Numbered from the stretch's first letter, positions 19,735-28,552 are shown. The stretch is 36,234 nucleotides of DNA from Rubrivivax sp. (GCA_016788525.1 JAEUPD010000132.1:1-36234); one strand, 5' to 3'. Made by a program: numbers and translations. The notes: generated by a model from the sequence alone, not told the origin.

Positions 19735-21939
19735 CTACAGGAACGGCTTGGCCCGTTCGACGAGTTCAGCCAGCCCCGGCTCGGCGGGGTTGCGCGGCTT
19801 GCCCGGGTGGATGATGGCCACCTGGCACGACTCGGCCGCCTCCACCAGATCGCGGTAGGTGCCGGCGCTGGCGTCCTTGATGACCGCCTGCTTGTTCTCG
19901 TTGTAGGCGAACATGCGCGGGTTGACGAGCTGGCACTCGTTGCAGCTCGGGCAGCGGGCGGTTTCGATCCAAGGCTCGTCCGAAGGCGGTGCTGCAGCAG
20001 GGTCCTCGGCCGCCGCAGTGGCCAAAGCCGCTGCAGCGGGCACCCCGGCCGCGGCCGGCACCACGGCATCGTTGGCGGCGGCAGCCTGTGCCGCCGCGGC
20101 GTGCCTCGCCCGCTCCTGGGCCAGCAGCCGCTCGGCGTGCGAGTCGTGGATGCCGGCGTGCTCCTGCAGCCGGTGCCACAGCAGCAGCCGCTCGCGCGTG
20201 GCCTTCATCAGCCGGGCGTCCACCAGCACGCGGTGCGCTCGCTCTTGTCCGTCCACCGCCAGCACGTAGGGCAACCGCGTGGCCGCTTCTTCCTCCGGCA
20301 GGCGCAGCCAGTCGGCAACCGGCAGCATGCCTTCGTGCCAGCGGTCCCTGGGCACGGGCGCGAAGTGCGCCGCGTGGCGCGCATCGGTGAGCGCGAAATC
20401 GGCGTAGGTGAAGGCCAGCGGCTGCACCACGCGCTGCAGTTGGTCGTCGGCGTACTCGAACGGCTCGACCGGCCAGTCGTCTTCGGGCTGGCGGTTGCCG
20501 GCCAGCGTGAAGCGCGCCGCCCAGTTGGCCCCCGCGGCCGCGTCGTAGCAGAAGGTCGGGAGTGCACGCGATTCGGCTGCCGCGGCAGCACCCAGGTACG
20601 GCGCGATGCCCCCGGCCGGGGCGGGCGAGCCGGCATACACCGCGAACAGCGCCGGGCCGCGGCACGACATGCCGCGCGCGAGGCGCGCCTTCTGCGCCGG
20701 CAGGCCCGCGCTCGTGCATTGCAGGACGAACATGCCGCCCAGCCCCATCGCCGTGGTGGCCAGCCGCGCACCACGCACGCCGAACGCAAAGCGGCCGGTG
20801 CCCAGCGCCGCCTCGTCCATCAGGTCGCCCACCGGAACCAGCACCTTGGCCGGCATGCCCGACGACAGCATCTCCAGCAGACCCATGTTCTCGGGCGCCG
20901 AGGTGCGATCGGCCGGGATGCACACCAGGCTGTCGGGCAGCAGCGCGAAGTCGTCGGCCGTGAGCGACTGCATGTCGTAGCGCGCGAACACCGCGTCGTG
21001 CTCGGCCTCGACATAGCGGCCCGCGGCTTCCAGCTCACCGATGGCGATGGCCTTCAGCAGCTCCACTGCCGCGGGCAGCCGCTCGCGGAACGCCTCCATC
21101 GCCGCGGCGCAGTTGTCGAACACGAAGCCGGCCGGCAGCGGATCGGCGGCGCGCCCGTCGGGCCAGAAGCTCTGCCGCGCCAGCACGGCTAGCGCCCATT
21201 CGATGCGCTGGCGCCGCGCCGCAGGCAGCTCGTCAGCCGGCGCACGGCGCGCCACCAGGCGCGACATGGCCGCGAAGTCGAACAGCTCGCCATGCCGGCC
21301 ACCGACGCCCGCGCGCAACGCGTCGGCCTGCATGCCGGCCTTGGAATGCACCCACGCGGCCCGGCGGATGTCCGAAAGCTTGCGCATCAGCGCATCCACC
21401 ACGCGGTGAAAGCCGCGCGACTTGTCGACCTGCGCCTGGCGCCACGCGTTCGTCAACAGCCGCGCCGGCAGTGCCGCGTCGCACGGCGCGAGTTCACCAT
21501 CGATCTTCAGCGACTCGGCCGCCTGCGCCAGCACGCGCCGCGCGGTGTCGTCGTCGCTGCCCTGCCCTTGGGGAAGCCGCGCCAGCGCCAGCGGCCACAA
21601 CTCGGCCAGATGACCTTGCGCCCCTTCGCCCACCATCTGCCGCAGTTCGGCCTCCAACCGCAGCAGGTGCCGCCGCAGCCGCTCGCCCTCGACGCCGCGC
21701 GGCGCCAGTTCGGCGGCCAGGCGGCCGATCACGGTGGCCAGCGGCAGCACGCAACCATCGGGGCCCGGTGCCTCCGGCAGCACCACCGGGTAGTCGTGGC
21801 GCAAGCGGCCCAGGTTGCGATAGGGTGCCAGCAGCGCCGGCCGCAGCGTGGCGACGTCCACCGCGGCAAAGCCCGCGCCGCTGCGCTGCCCGGCGACGTG
21901 AAACCGCATCTGTTCGTTGTGGATGGTCGGCGCGTCCAT
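19735..21939 (-). CDS. Divergent PFOR-like domain fused to a [4Fe-4S] ferredoxin
   Basis: A 734-residue protein I cannot match to a named gene. Residues about 1-330: unrecognised, mostly helical and alanine-rich. Residues about 330-500 resemble the TPP-binding region of one-chain pyruvate:ferredoxin oxidoreductase (MGLLEMLSSGMPAKVLVPV, then a stretch ending FVLQCTSAGLPAQKARLARG, then GPALFAVYAGSP). The GDGWAYDIG-type cofactor motif is missing, so catalysis looks lost. Residues about 600-655: an Ala-rich linker. Residues 660-734: a single-cluster ferredoxin, Cys663/666/669 (CPSCNEC) with Cys705 (ESCQVAIIHPG). It directly follows korB and may be the electron acceptor or adaptor for KorAB, which has no ferredoxin subunit of its own. 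Confidence 0.7.
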   Translation of the reverse strand: MDAPTIHNEQMRFHVAGQRSGAGFAAVDVATLRPALLAPYRNLGRLRHDYPVVLPEAPGPDGCVLPLATVIGRLAAELAPRGVEGERLRRHLLRLEAELRQMVGEGAQGHLAELWPLALARLPQGQGSDDDTARRVLAQAAESLKIDGELAPCDAALPARLLTNAWRQAQVDKSRGFHRVVDALMRKLSDIRRAAWVHSKAGMQADALRAGVGGRHGELFDFAAMSRLVARRAPADELPAARRQRIEWALAVLARQSFWPDGRAADPLPAGFVFDNCAAAMEAFRERLPAAVELLKAIAIGELEAAGRYVEAEHDAVFARYDMQSLTADDFALLPDSLVCIPADRTSAPENMGLLEMLSSGMPAKVLVPVGDLMDEAALGTGRFAFGVRGARLATTAMGLGGMFVLQCTSAGLPAQKARLARGMSCRGPALFAVYAGSPAPAGGIAPYLGAAAAAESRALPTFCYDAAAGANWAARFTLAGNRQPEDDWPVEPFEYADDQLQRVVQPLAFTYADFALTDARHAAHFAPVPRDRWHEGMLPVADWLRLPEEEAATRLPYVLAVDGQERAHRVLVDARLMKATRERLLLWHRLQEHAGIHDSHAERLLAQERARHAAAAQAAAANDAVVPAAAGVPAAAALATAAAEDPAAAPPSDEPWIETARCPSCNECQLVNPRMFAYNENKQAVIKDASAGTYRDLVEAAESCQVAIIHPGKPRNPAEPGLAELVERAKPFL

Positions 21940-21997
21940 GGCGGCTGCCTTGTCTGGGGGTTCGTTGGGTGCAGGTCGGTGCGCGCGGCTGCGGGTC

Positions 21998-22999
21998 TCA
22001 AGCGGCCTGCGGCGCGGCCTGCGCGCCCTGCTCCATGCCTTCGGGCCAGATCGTGTACTTGTCCAGCTCCGCCTCGAGCCCGGCGCGCGTGCGCTCCGGC
22101 GAGCGCGGCGCGCCGGCGTGGCGCAGGTCCTCGTAGCAGGGCACCTCGGGGTTGTGATACAGGATGCCGACAGGAATCGGGTCTTCGACGCTGGCGATCT
22201 CGCGCGCGGTGTCGATATCGAGCGGATCGTGCTCGCGCTGGTTGCGGTAGACGCGGCTCACGTCGGTGCCCGGCGTCAGCCCGTTGGCATGCGTGAGCAC
22301 CAGCGTGCGCGCCGGGTCGTGCAGCCACGGCTCGAACATCTTGGGCAGGAACTCCGGGCAGCGCTGGATGATGCGGATGAAGCTGAAGCCGCGGTGGTGG
22401 AACGCGCGGCGCACGATGTCGTACAGCTGCTCGGGCATCCAGTCCACGCCCTGCGCCACGAAGCTGGCGTTCTGCACGCCCAGCGTCACCGTCAGCGGGT
22501 TCATCGCCTCGAGCAGCGCGCCCTTGGGCGTGGTGTTGCTCTTGAGGCCCGCAGGCGAGGTGGGCGAGGCCTGCTTCTTGGTCAGCCCGTAGACATGGTT
22601 GTCGTGCAGGATGACCGTGAGGTTCATGTTGTAGCGGATGGCGTGGATCCAGTGCGCCGCGCCGATGCTGCAGCAGTCGCCGTCGCCGGTGTTGACGAAC
22701 ACGTGCAGGTCGGGCCGCGCCATCTTCACGCCCTCGGCCAGCGGGAACGCGCGGCCGTGGATGCCGTGGAAGCCGTAGGTCTTCATGTAGTGCGGGAAGC
22801 GGCTCGAGCAGCCGATGCCCGAGACGAACACCGTGCGCTCGGGCGCGAGGTTCTCGTCGCGGCACAGGCGCTGCACCGCGGCCAGGATGGCGTTGTCGCC
22901 GCAGCCACTGCACCAGCGCGGCACGCCGCCTTGGTAGTCTTCGAGCGCGTGGTGCGCCTCGTGCAGGCGGATCACGCAGGAGTGCAGTGCGGAGCCCAT
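21998..22999 (-). CDS. korB: 2-oxoacid:ferredoxin oxidoreductase, beta subunit
   Basis: TPP- and [4Fe-4S]-binding subunit, 333 residues. Cluster ligands Cys30 and Cys33 (RWCSGCG), Cys64 (GIGCSS) and Cys214 (QRCPEF) are in the family positions. The TPP site is TGDGDCCSIGAAHWIHAIR with DNHVYGLTKKQASPTS. AAGGAG precedes the ATG at 22999; 28 bases separate it from korA. The two-subunit form with a fused gamma-alpha chain suggests 2-oxoglutarate or a similar 2-oxoacid. The substrate is not certain, and pyruvate is possible given the malic enzyme and AceE nearby. Confidence 0.88.
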   Translation of the reverse strand: MGSALHSCVIRLHEAHHALEDYQGGVPRWCSGCGDNAILAAVQRLCRDENLAPERTVFVSGIGCSSRFPHYMKTYGFHGIHGRAFPLAEGVKMARPDLHVFVNTGDGDCCSIGAAHWIHAIRYNMNLTVILHDNHVYGLTKKQASPTSPAGLKSNTTPKGALLEAMNPLTVTLGVQNASFVAQGVDWMPEQLYDIVRRAFHHRGFSFIRIIQRCPEFLPKMFEPWLHDPARTLVLTHANGLTPGTDVSRVYRNQREHDPLDIDTAREIASVEDPIPVGILYHNPEVPCYEDLRHAGAPRSPERTRAGLEAELDKYTIWPEGMEQGAQAAPQAA

Positions 23000-23027
23000 G
23001 TGCGTCGTCTCCTTGGTCTTGCCCGGC

Positions 23028-24935
23028 TCAAACCAGCGGCTGCGCCAGCTTGGCCAGCGCCACTTCCACCACACTGCCGGGCTTGATCGGCTGCCCGCGC
23101 GCCTCGCTCCAGCATTCGATATCGACCAGGTACCGCGAGCGCAGCAGCGTCGCCAGCGCCGAGTAGCGCCGGTTGTCGGCGTCGATCAGCTCGTCGCCCG
23201 GCCGGTCACTCCAGTTGCCCTCGATCGTCATCACGCGCCTGAAGCGCGCGAGGATCGGCTTGATGCCCGAAGGCATCGGCTGGATGAAGCGCAGGTGCAG
23301 CGACGACACCGCGTGGCCCTTGGCGCGCAGCCGGTCCACGGCTTCTTCGATGGCACCTTGCGTGCTGCCCCAGCCGACGAGCAGCAACTCGCCTTCATCG
23401 GCACCGTAGACCGGCGGGGTCCTCAGCGTCTTCTGCAGCGCCGCGAGCTTCAGGCTGCGCATGCGCAGCCCTTCCTCGTTGATGGCCGGGTCGTAGGCCA
23501 CCTTGCTGAAGCGGTCGTGCGCCAGGCCGGTGATGGTGTGCATGCCGCCCGGCTGGCCAGGGACGAAGCGGCGCGCGATGCCGGTGAGCGGGTCCCAGTC
23601 GTAGGGCTTGGCGCCCTCGGGCACCGGCGTCTGGTCGATCGGCGGGGCCAGCCACTCTTCGCTGAACTGCGGGCGCGCGAAGGGCTGCTGCGCGGTGGAC
23701 AGACTGGCGTCGGACAGCACCACCACCACCATGTTGAAGGTCTCGGCGATCTTGCGCGCCGTGATCATCGAGTGGAAGCAGTCTTCGATGCCGGACACGG
23801 CCATCACCACCTTGGGCGCGTCGCCGTGGCTGCCGAAGATGGAGGTGAGCAGGTCGCCCTGCTCCACCTTCGTCGGCTGCCCGGTGCTCGGTCCGCCGCG
23901 CTGCACGTTGACGACGACCAGCGGAATCTCGGCCATCACCGCCAGGCCGATGCCTTCCTGCTTGAGCGAGTAGCCGGGGCCCGAGGTGATGGTCACGGCG
24001 CAGCGGCCGGCGTAGCTGGCGCCGATGGCGAACGCGCAGGCGGCGATTTCGTCTTCGGCCTGGTGCACGAGGCCGCCCACCTTCTCGAAGCACTCGCTGA
24101 GGTAGTGCGAGGCCGAGGTGGCCGGCGTGATGGGGTACATCGCGCAGATGTCCATGCCCGAGGCGAGCACGCCCAGCGCGATGGCGGTGTTGCCGCTGAC
24201 CACCACCTGCGGCTCGGTGATCTTCGGCGCCGGGATGCGGTACTTGAAGTCGAGGTTCGCCTCGGCCCACAAGAAGCCGGCCTCCATCAGCTTGACGTTG
24301 CTGGCGATGACCTTGGTGTCCTTCTTGCCGAAGATGAGTGCGATCTGCGCGCGCCCGAGCGCGAGGTCCAGGCTGTAGATGCTGCACAGCATCCCGAGCA
24401 CGAACATGTTCTTGCCCTTGCGAGGGTCGGCCACGAGGGTGCGGCACTCGCGCTCCAGCGGCACTTCGACGAGGTGGAAGCCGGCTTCGCGCAGCACTGT
24501 CACGGTGCTGGTGTACGAGGCGACGATGCCCGGGTCGGCGTGCTCGCGCCACATGTTCTCGAGGAGGATGGTGGCGCCCTTCTTCAGCTCACCGGCCTTG
24601 ACGCGGCCGAGCAGCACCTGCTCGTTGAACGCCACCGCGAGATCGGTCTGGTCGCCGCCGTTGGTGATGCGCCTGGCGCCGATGCGGATGCGGATGCCGC
24701 TGGCCCCAGCCACGCTGCGCGCCGGCGGCTGGATCTCGGCGGGGATGATCTCCACCGTCCAGATGCCGTTGCCGCTGCGCGCGGCGATGGCCGCCAGGCT
24801 CTGGCCGCAGCGCTGCGCACCTTCGCCGGAGTCGCTGATGACTTCGACGATGTGCTCGGTGAGGTCTTGCGCGGGCTTGACTGGACTTGCCGCCGCCGTT
24901 GTTCCTGGGCGGTCGAGGATGGCGGTGTCGGTCAT
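23028..24935 (-). CDS. korA: 2-oxoacid:ferredoxin oxidoreductase, gamma-alpha fused subunit
   Basis: 635 residues. Gamma domain about 25-210 (SDSGEGAQRCGQSLAAIAAR at its nucleotide loop); alpha domain about 220-600 with SGNTAIALGVLASGMDICAM, YPITPATSASHYL, SGPGYSLKQEGIGLAVMAEI and VQRGGPSTGQPTKVEQGDLL. These are KorA-type landmarks for CoA-dependent oxidative decarboxylation of a 2-oxoacid. The frame stays open for 131 codons upstream, but that part is repeat DNA; the ATG at 24935 begins the conserved protein. First gene of the minus-strand kor run, 436 bases after nuoE. Confidence 0.88.
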   Translation of the reverse strand: MTDTAILDRPGTTAAASPVKPAQDLTEHIVEVISDSGEGAQRCGQSLAAIAARSGNGIWTVEIIPAEIQPPARSVAGASGIRIRIGARRITNGGDQTDLAVAFNEQVLLGRVKAGELKKGATILLENMWREHADPGIVASYTSTVTVLREAGFHLVEVPLERECRTLVADPRKGKNMFVLGMLCSIYSLDLALGRAQIALIFGKKDTKVIASNVKLMEAGFLWAEANLDFKYRIPAPKITEPQVVVSGNTAIALGVLASGMDICAMYPITPATSASHYLSECFEKVGGLVHQAEDEIAACAFAIGASYAGRCAVTITSGPGYSLKQEGIGLAVMAEIPLVVVNVQRGGPSTGQPTKVEQGDLLTSIFGSHGDAPKVVMAVSGIEDCFHSMITARKIAETFNMVVVVLSDASLSTAQQPFARPQFSEEWLAPPIDQTPVPEGAKPYDWDPLTGIARRFVPGQPGGMHTITGLAHDRFSKVAYDPAINEEGLRMRSLKLAALQKTLRTPPVYGADEGELLLVGWGSTQGAIEEAVDRLRAKGHAVSSLHLRFIQPMPSGIKPILARFRRVMTIEGNWSDRPGDELIDADNRRYSALATLLRSRYLVDIECWSEARGQPIKPGSVVEVALAKLAQPLV

Positions 24936-24967
24936 TGGGTGGCTCTCGTCTGACGCGTTCGCGGATG

Positions 24968-24997
24968 GTGGCGGCTCAGGCGGGGGTGGGCCAGGGC
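24968..24997 (-). repeat. 30-nt inverted-repeat arm, right (near korA)
   Basis: A perfect reverse complement of 130-159. It lies 32 bases before the korA start and marks the right end of the 24.9-kb segment whose flip would join nuoE to nuoF. Pairing stops at base 24967, with one further match at 24966, and does not extend past 24997. Confidence 0.9.
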
Positions 24998-25025
24998 ATT
25001 TCCTTTGGAGGGGCACCACGTTCGT

Positions 25026-25267
25026 GCAAGGCAGCGGGCGGCACGGCGGCGGCGCGCATTGGCGGCGCCGAGGAGCGCAAGGCTCCTGGCCGCGCGCGTA
25101 CTCGCGCGCATCCACATCTGACTCGCGCCCATTGTTTGAGCACAGCGAGCGAAGCGAGCGGAGCGAGTTCGGGCGCGGGCCAGGAGCCTGAGCACCGCAG
25201 GGGAGTCGGCCGCGCAGCGGCCGACCGCCGGCTCTGCGCGCCGCCGCCGTGCCGCCCGCTGCCTTGC
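25026..25267. repeat. 242-bp palindromic intergenic element
   Basis: Bounded by a perfect 32-nt inverted repeat: 25026-25057 and 25236-25267, each holding CAAGGCAGCGGGCGGCACGG or its complement. Inside are smaller dyads: AGGAGC/GCTCCT near 25071-25086, CGCGCG/CGCGCG near 25091-25108, AGGCTCCTGGCC near 25080 with GGCCAGGAGCCT near 25178, and repeat copy 2. It lies in the 436-base gap between nuoE and korA. No gene is supported there; the frames are low-complexity. Bases 25268-25371 show nothing recognisable. Confidence 0.8.
25118..25239 (+). repeat. Structured intergenic repeat, copy 2
   Basis: Second copy of the element at 1-124, same orientation, about 90% identical by eye. Its hairpin at 25205-25225 has arms GTCGGCCGC and GCGGCCGAC around GCA. 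Compared with copy 1, one pair changed from A:T to G:C and one G:C pair is absent, on both arms together. Located just after nuoE (in its transcription direction). Confidence 0.85.
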
Positions 25268-25371
25268 CGCCACAACCTCCCATGGCCAAGCGAGGGACGC
25301 GAGCCCACATCCCTGCCCCCTCTCGCAAGCTGGAGTGAGTGCAAAGCGCGGCGAACGGAGACCATGGTCGC

Positions 25372-25893
25372 TCAGCTCCCCGCCTTCAGGCCCTCGAGCA
25401 ACGCATCCACCTTCCCCGCGCTCATGTTCTCGTGGTAAGCCTCGTTCACCACCACCACGGGCGCCGTGCCGCACGAGCCCAGGCACTCCACGGTAGACAC
25501 CGTGAAGCGCCCGTCAGCGGTCGTCGCCCCCTGCTCGACACCAAGCTTCGTGCACAGATGCCCGAGCAGACCCTCGGCCCCGCGCATCGAGCACGAGACA
25601 TTGCGGCACACCTGCAGATGCCAGCGCCCCACCGGTTCGCGCCGGAACTGCGTGTAGAACGACAGCACCTCGTCGACCTGCACGCGCGGCACGCCGAGCC
25701 AGGCCACCAGCGCCTCGATGTCCTCTTCGGCGACGTAGCCCCGCTCTTCCTGGATGCGCCGCAGGCACGGCAGCGTCAGCGACGAATCGAATCCCGGCGG
25801 GAAGCGCTTGCGCAGCCGCTCGAACTCCGGCAGCAGCGTGGCCACCACCGCGCTTGCCGCCGCCGCGACAACCGGACTGGCCGCCGCGCTCAT
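25372..25893 (-). CDS. nuoE: NADH-quinone oxidoreductase subunit E (NuoE)
   Basis: [2Fe-2S] cluster N1a subunit of the complex I NADH module, 173 residues. Ligands Cys96, Cys101, Cys137 and Cys141 (VCRNVSC ... ECLGSCG) are intact. It has an alanine-rich N-terminal extension of about 20 residues. The ATG at 25893 overlaps the nuoD stop (ATGA). It is the last gene of this half-operon; its normal partner nuoF is at 224 on the plus strand. Confidence 0.95.
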   Translation of the reverse strand: MSAAASPVVAAAASAVVATLLPEFERLRKRFPPGFDSSLTLPCLRRIQEERGYVAEEDIEALVAWLGVPRVQVDEVLSFYTQFRREPVGRWHLQVCRNVSCSMRGAEGLLGHLCTKLGVEQGATTADGRFTVSTVECLGSCGTAPVVVVNEAYHENMSAGKVDALLEGLKAGS

Positions 25894-27122
25894 CGATCGC
25901 ACTCCCCGCCGATCATGTTGATCGAGCCGAAGGTCGGCACCACGTCGGCCAGCTGTCCGCCTTGCAGCATCAGGTGCGCCACGCCCATGTGCACGAAGCT
26001 GGGTGCGCGGCAGTGCACGCGCCACGGTTGCCCCTCGCCCGTGGAAACGAGGTAGAAGCCGAGTTCGCCGTTGGCGCCTTCCTGCGAGTAGTAGATCTCG
26101 CCGGCCGGCACGCGGGGCCCGTCGATGACGAGCTTGAAGTGGCTGATCAGCGACTCGATCTCGCGGTAGACGAGCCGCTTGTCGGGCAGCGCGCATCGCG
26201 GGTCGTCGGTCATGACAGGGCCGGCGGGCAGGTTGGCCACGCACTGGCGGATCATGTGCACCGACTCGTCCATCTCGCGCATGCGCACGACGTAGCGGTC
26301 GTAGTTGTCGCCGAGGATGCCGGTGGGCACCTCGAAGTCCAGCTCGGCGTAGGCCAGGTACGGCGTGTCCTTGCGCAGGTCGCGCGCCAGGCCCGTGGAG
26401 CGCAGCATCGGCCCCGTGCAGCCATACGACAGCGCCTGCGCCTGCGTCAGCACGCCCACGCGGCGCAGCCGGTCGATGAAGATGCGGTTGCGGTCGACCA
26501 GGCCGTGGATGCGGCCGACGTAGACCTCGTACTCGTCGAGCACCTCGTCCAGGCGCGTGAGCCAGCCCTCCGGCAGGTCGCGGGCCAGCCCGCCGATGCG
26601 GCCTAACGAGTAGGTGACGCGCGCGCCGGTGAGGTCGGCCAGGTGCTCGTAGATGTAGTCGCGCAGCGTCATCAGGTAGAGGAACGCGGTCATCGCGCCC
26701 ATCTCCATCAGCGCCGCGGCGATGCAGGTCAGGTGGTCGGCGATGCGCGAGTACTCGGAGAGCAGCGTGCGCAGCCACTTCGCGCGCGGCGTCAGCTCGA
26801 TGCCCATCATCGCCTCGACCGCGCCGCAGTACGCGAAGTCGTTGATCAGGCCGGAGCAGTAGTTCAGCCGGTCGACATAGGGGATCAGGTTGTGCCAGGT
26901 GTGCGCCTCGCACTCCTTCTCGAAGCCGCGGTGCAGGTAGCCGCAGTGCACGTCGGTGCGCAGCACGCGCTCGCCGTCCAGCTCGGTGATGATCTGCACC
27001 GTGCCATGCGTGGCCGGGTGCGAGGGGCCGATGTTGACGATGACGCGGCCGTCGTCCTCGCCGGTGGGCGCAAAGGCGGAGCGCACCGGGTTCGGGATCG
27101 GGCGGGAGACCTTCATGTCCAT
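25890..27122 (-). CDS. nuoD: NADH-quinone oxidoreductase subunit D (NuoD)
   Basis: Quinone-site subunit of complex I, 410 residues and not fused to NuoC. Landmarks: NIGPSHPATHGTVQIITELD with the quinone-contacting His region, GYLHRGFEKECEAHTWHNLI, a conserved SYGCTGPMLRSTGLARDLRK and the C-terminal GSINMIGGECDR. Two starts are possible, ATG at 27122 or at 27116; the first follows GAGGG. It starts 10 bases after nuoC. Confidence 0.95.
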   Translation of the reverse strand: MDMKVSRPIPNPVRSAFAPTGEDDGRVIVNIGPSHPATHGTVQIITELDGERVLRTDVHCGYLHRGFEKECEAHTWHNLIPYVDRLNYCSGLINDFAYCGAVEAMMGIELTPRAKWLRTLLSEYSRIADHLTCIAAALMEMGAMTAFLYLMTLRDYIYEHLADLTGARVTYSLGRIGGLARDLPEGWLTRLDEVLDEYEVYVGRIHGLVDRNRIFIDRLRRVGVLTQAQALSYGCTGPMLRSTGLARDLRKDTPYLAYAELDFEVPTGILGDNYDRYVVRMREMDESVHMIRQCVANLPAGPVMTDDPRCALPDKRLVYREIESLISHFKLVIDGPRVPAGEIYYSQEGANGELGFYLVSTGEGQPWRVHCRAPSFVHMGVAHLMLQGGQLADVVPTFGSINMIGGECDR

Positions 27123-27132
27123 CGCGGTGCCC

Positions 27133-27666
27133 TCAACCCTCGGCGGCGCCGGGGCGCCCGTCGCGATAGCGCACCAGCGGCTGTTCATGCCGCTTGTCGT
27201 AGTCCTTGCGCAGCGGGTGCCCCTGGAAGCCTTCGTACAGGAGGATCGGCCGCAGGTCGGCGTTGCCGCCGAAGGTGATGCCCATCATGTCGTGGCACTC
27301 GCGCTCCATGAAGGCGGCGGAGCCATACAACGACACCAGGCTCGGCACCCCGGGCTGCGCGCACGCGCCGGCCGCCGCCTGAGCCTCGGCGTGCACACCG
27401 GCAGGCGCCTTGACGCGCACGCGGTCGTGCGCGGTGCTCGACCAGAAGTGCCACACCACCTCGAAGCGCGGCTGCCCGCCGCGTCGATCGGCCCAGTCGA
27501 CCGCGGTCACGTCCAGCAGCATGTCGAATCCGAGGCTGTCGCGCAGCGTGGCGGCCAGGCCGGGCAACTGGGCCGCGTCGGCCAGCAAAAGCACCGGCAT
27601 GCCGAGGCCCGGCGTCGGTTCGATGCCGGTGGCGGCGTACAGCGACTGGAGGCGCTTCGCGTCCAT
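27133..27666 (-). CDS. nuoC: NADH-quinone oxidoreductase subunit C (NuoC)
   Basis: Peripheral-arm subunit, 177 residues. The family signature ERECHDMMGITFGGNADLRP followed by GFQGHPLRKDYDKRHEQP is clear. Separate from nuoD, unlike the fused NuoCD of E. coli. The ATG at 27666 starts 8 bases after the nuoB stop; the longer open frame upstream runs antisense-like through nuoB in another frame and is not used. Confidence 0.94.
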   Translation of the reverse strand: MDAKRLQSLYAATGIEPTPGLGMPVLLLADAAQLPGLAATLRDSLGFDMLLDVTAVDWADRRGGQPRFEVVWHFWSSTAHDRVRVKAPAGVHAEAQAAAGACAQPGVPSLVSLYGSAAFMERECHDMMGITFGGNADLRPILLYEGFQGHPLRKDYDKRHEQPLVRYRDGRPGAAEG

Positions 27667-27674
27667 GGCGCCCC

Positions 27675-28190
27675 TCAGAACTCGCACTTCACGATGACGT
27701 GGTGGTCGCGCGCGATGCGGTCCTGCAGCTGCATGATCGCGTCGATCACCGTCTCGGGCCGCGGCGGGCAGCCGGGCACGTAGATGTCCACCGGCACCAC
27801 CTTGTCGATGCCCTGCACGACGGCGTAGTTCTCGTAGAAGCCACCGCTGGTGGCGCAGGCGCCGAAGGCCATCACCCACTTGGGCTCGCACATCTGCTCG
27901 TACACGCGCTGCAGCACCGGCGCCTGCTTGTGCGTGATGGTGCCCACCACCATCAAGAGGTCGCTTTGCCGCGGCGTGAAGCGCGGCAGCGCGGCGCCGA
28001 AGCGGTCGGTGTCGTACAGCGTGGAGCTCACCGACATGAACTCCATGCCGCAGCAGGCGGTGACGAACGGGTACGGGAAGATCGAGAACTTGCGCGCCCA
28101 GCCGACGATCTCGTCCTTCTTCGTGGTCACGAAGTCGAAGGTCGGCTGCCTGGGCGCCGCGGCGGCCACGATGGGGATGGCGGCGCTCAT
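27675..28190 (-). CDS. nuoB: NADH-quinone oxidoreductase subunit B (NuoB)
   Basis: Holds cluster N2, the final electron carrier before quinone; 171 residues. Ligands Cys46 and Cys47 (ACCGMEF), Cys111 (GACATSGG) and Cys141 (PGCPPRPE) are all present. The ATG at 28190 overlaps the nuoA stop (ATGA). Confidence 0.96.
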   Translation of the reverse strand: MSAAIPIVAAAAPRQPTFDFVTTKKDEIVGWARKFSIFPYPFVTACCGMEFMSVSSTLYDTDRFGAALPRFTPRQSDLLMVVGTITHKQAPVLQRVYEQMCEPKWVMAFGACATSGGFYENYAVVQGIDKVVPVDIYVPGCPPRPETVIDAIMQLQDRIARDHHVIVKCEF

Positions 28191-28552
28191 TCGGTGACCT
28201 CCTCGATGATGCGGCTCTTCCACACGTACAGCAGCATCAGCACCAGCAGCAGCACGAAGAAGCCGAAGGTGACGAGCAGCCAGCCGGTCAGCGGTTGCGC
28301 GCCCAGTGCCCACAGGAAGAGGAACACCGTCTCCAGGTCGAACAGGATGAAGACGATGGCCACTGCGTAGTACTTGATCGGCAGCGCCTTCACGTTGATG
28401 CGGTCCACCGGCGTGGCGCCGCACTCGAAGGGCTCGAGCTTGCTGCCCGTGGGCCTGGGCTTCGGGCCGAGTGCGGCGTTCATCGCCAACGTGATGCCGA
28501 CGAAGCCGAGGATGGCTGCGAACCACAAGCCGAACGTGACGTAGGCAGACAT
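28187..28552 (-). CDS. nuoA: NADH-quinone oxidoreductase subunit A (NuoA)
   Basis: Three-helix membrane subunit near the quinone channel, 121 residues. Landmarks: KLEPFECGATPVDR with the conserved glutamate/cysteine loop and FILFDLETVFLFLWAL. The ATG at 28552 has no clear ribosome site (CCACGGCCCCGCC precedes it), which is odd for the first nuo gene. It follows the malic enzyme gene by 73 bases, so translation or transcription may depend on read-through from frd-mae. Confidence 0.95.
   Translation of the reverse strand: MSAYVTFGLWFAAILGFVGITLAMNAALGPKPRPTGSKLEPFECGATPVDRINVKALPIKYYAVAIVFILFDLETVFLFLWALGAQPLTGWLLVTFGFFVLLLVLMLLYVWKSRIIEEVTE

Noticed and set aside
22998-24953. Long plus-strand frame (about 650 codons) opposite korA
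   Set aside because: Antisense shadow of a clearly conserved gene in GC-rich DNA; composition is His/Arg/Ala-rich with no family motif.
24968-25267. Insertion sequence
   Set aside because: No transposase frame and no clear target-site duplication; only palindromic repeats are seen.
24936-25328. Open frame extending korA upstream by 131 codons
   Set aside because: It runs through the palindromic repeat, is Arg/Pro/Ala-rich without conserved features, and the KorA family begins near the ATG at 24935.
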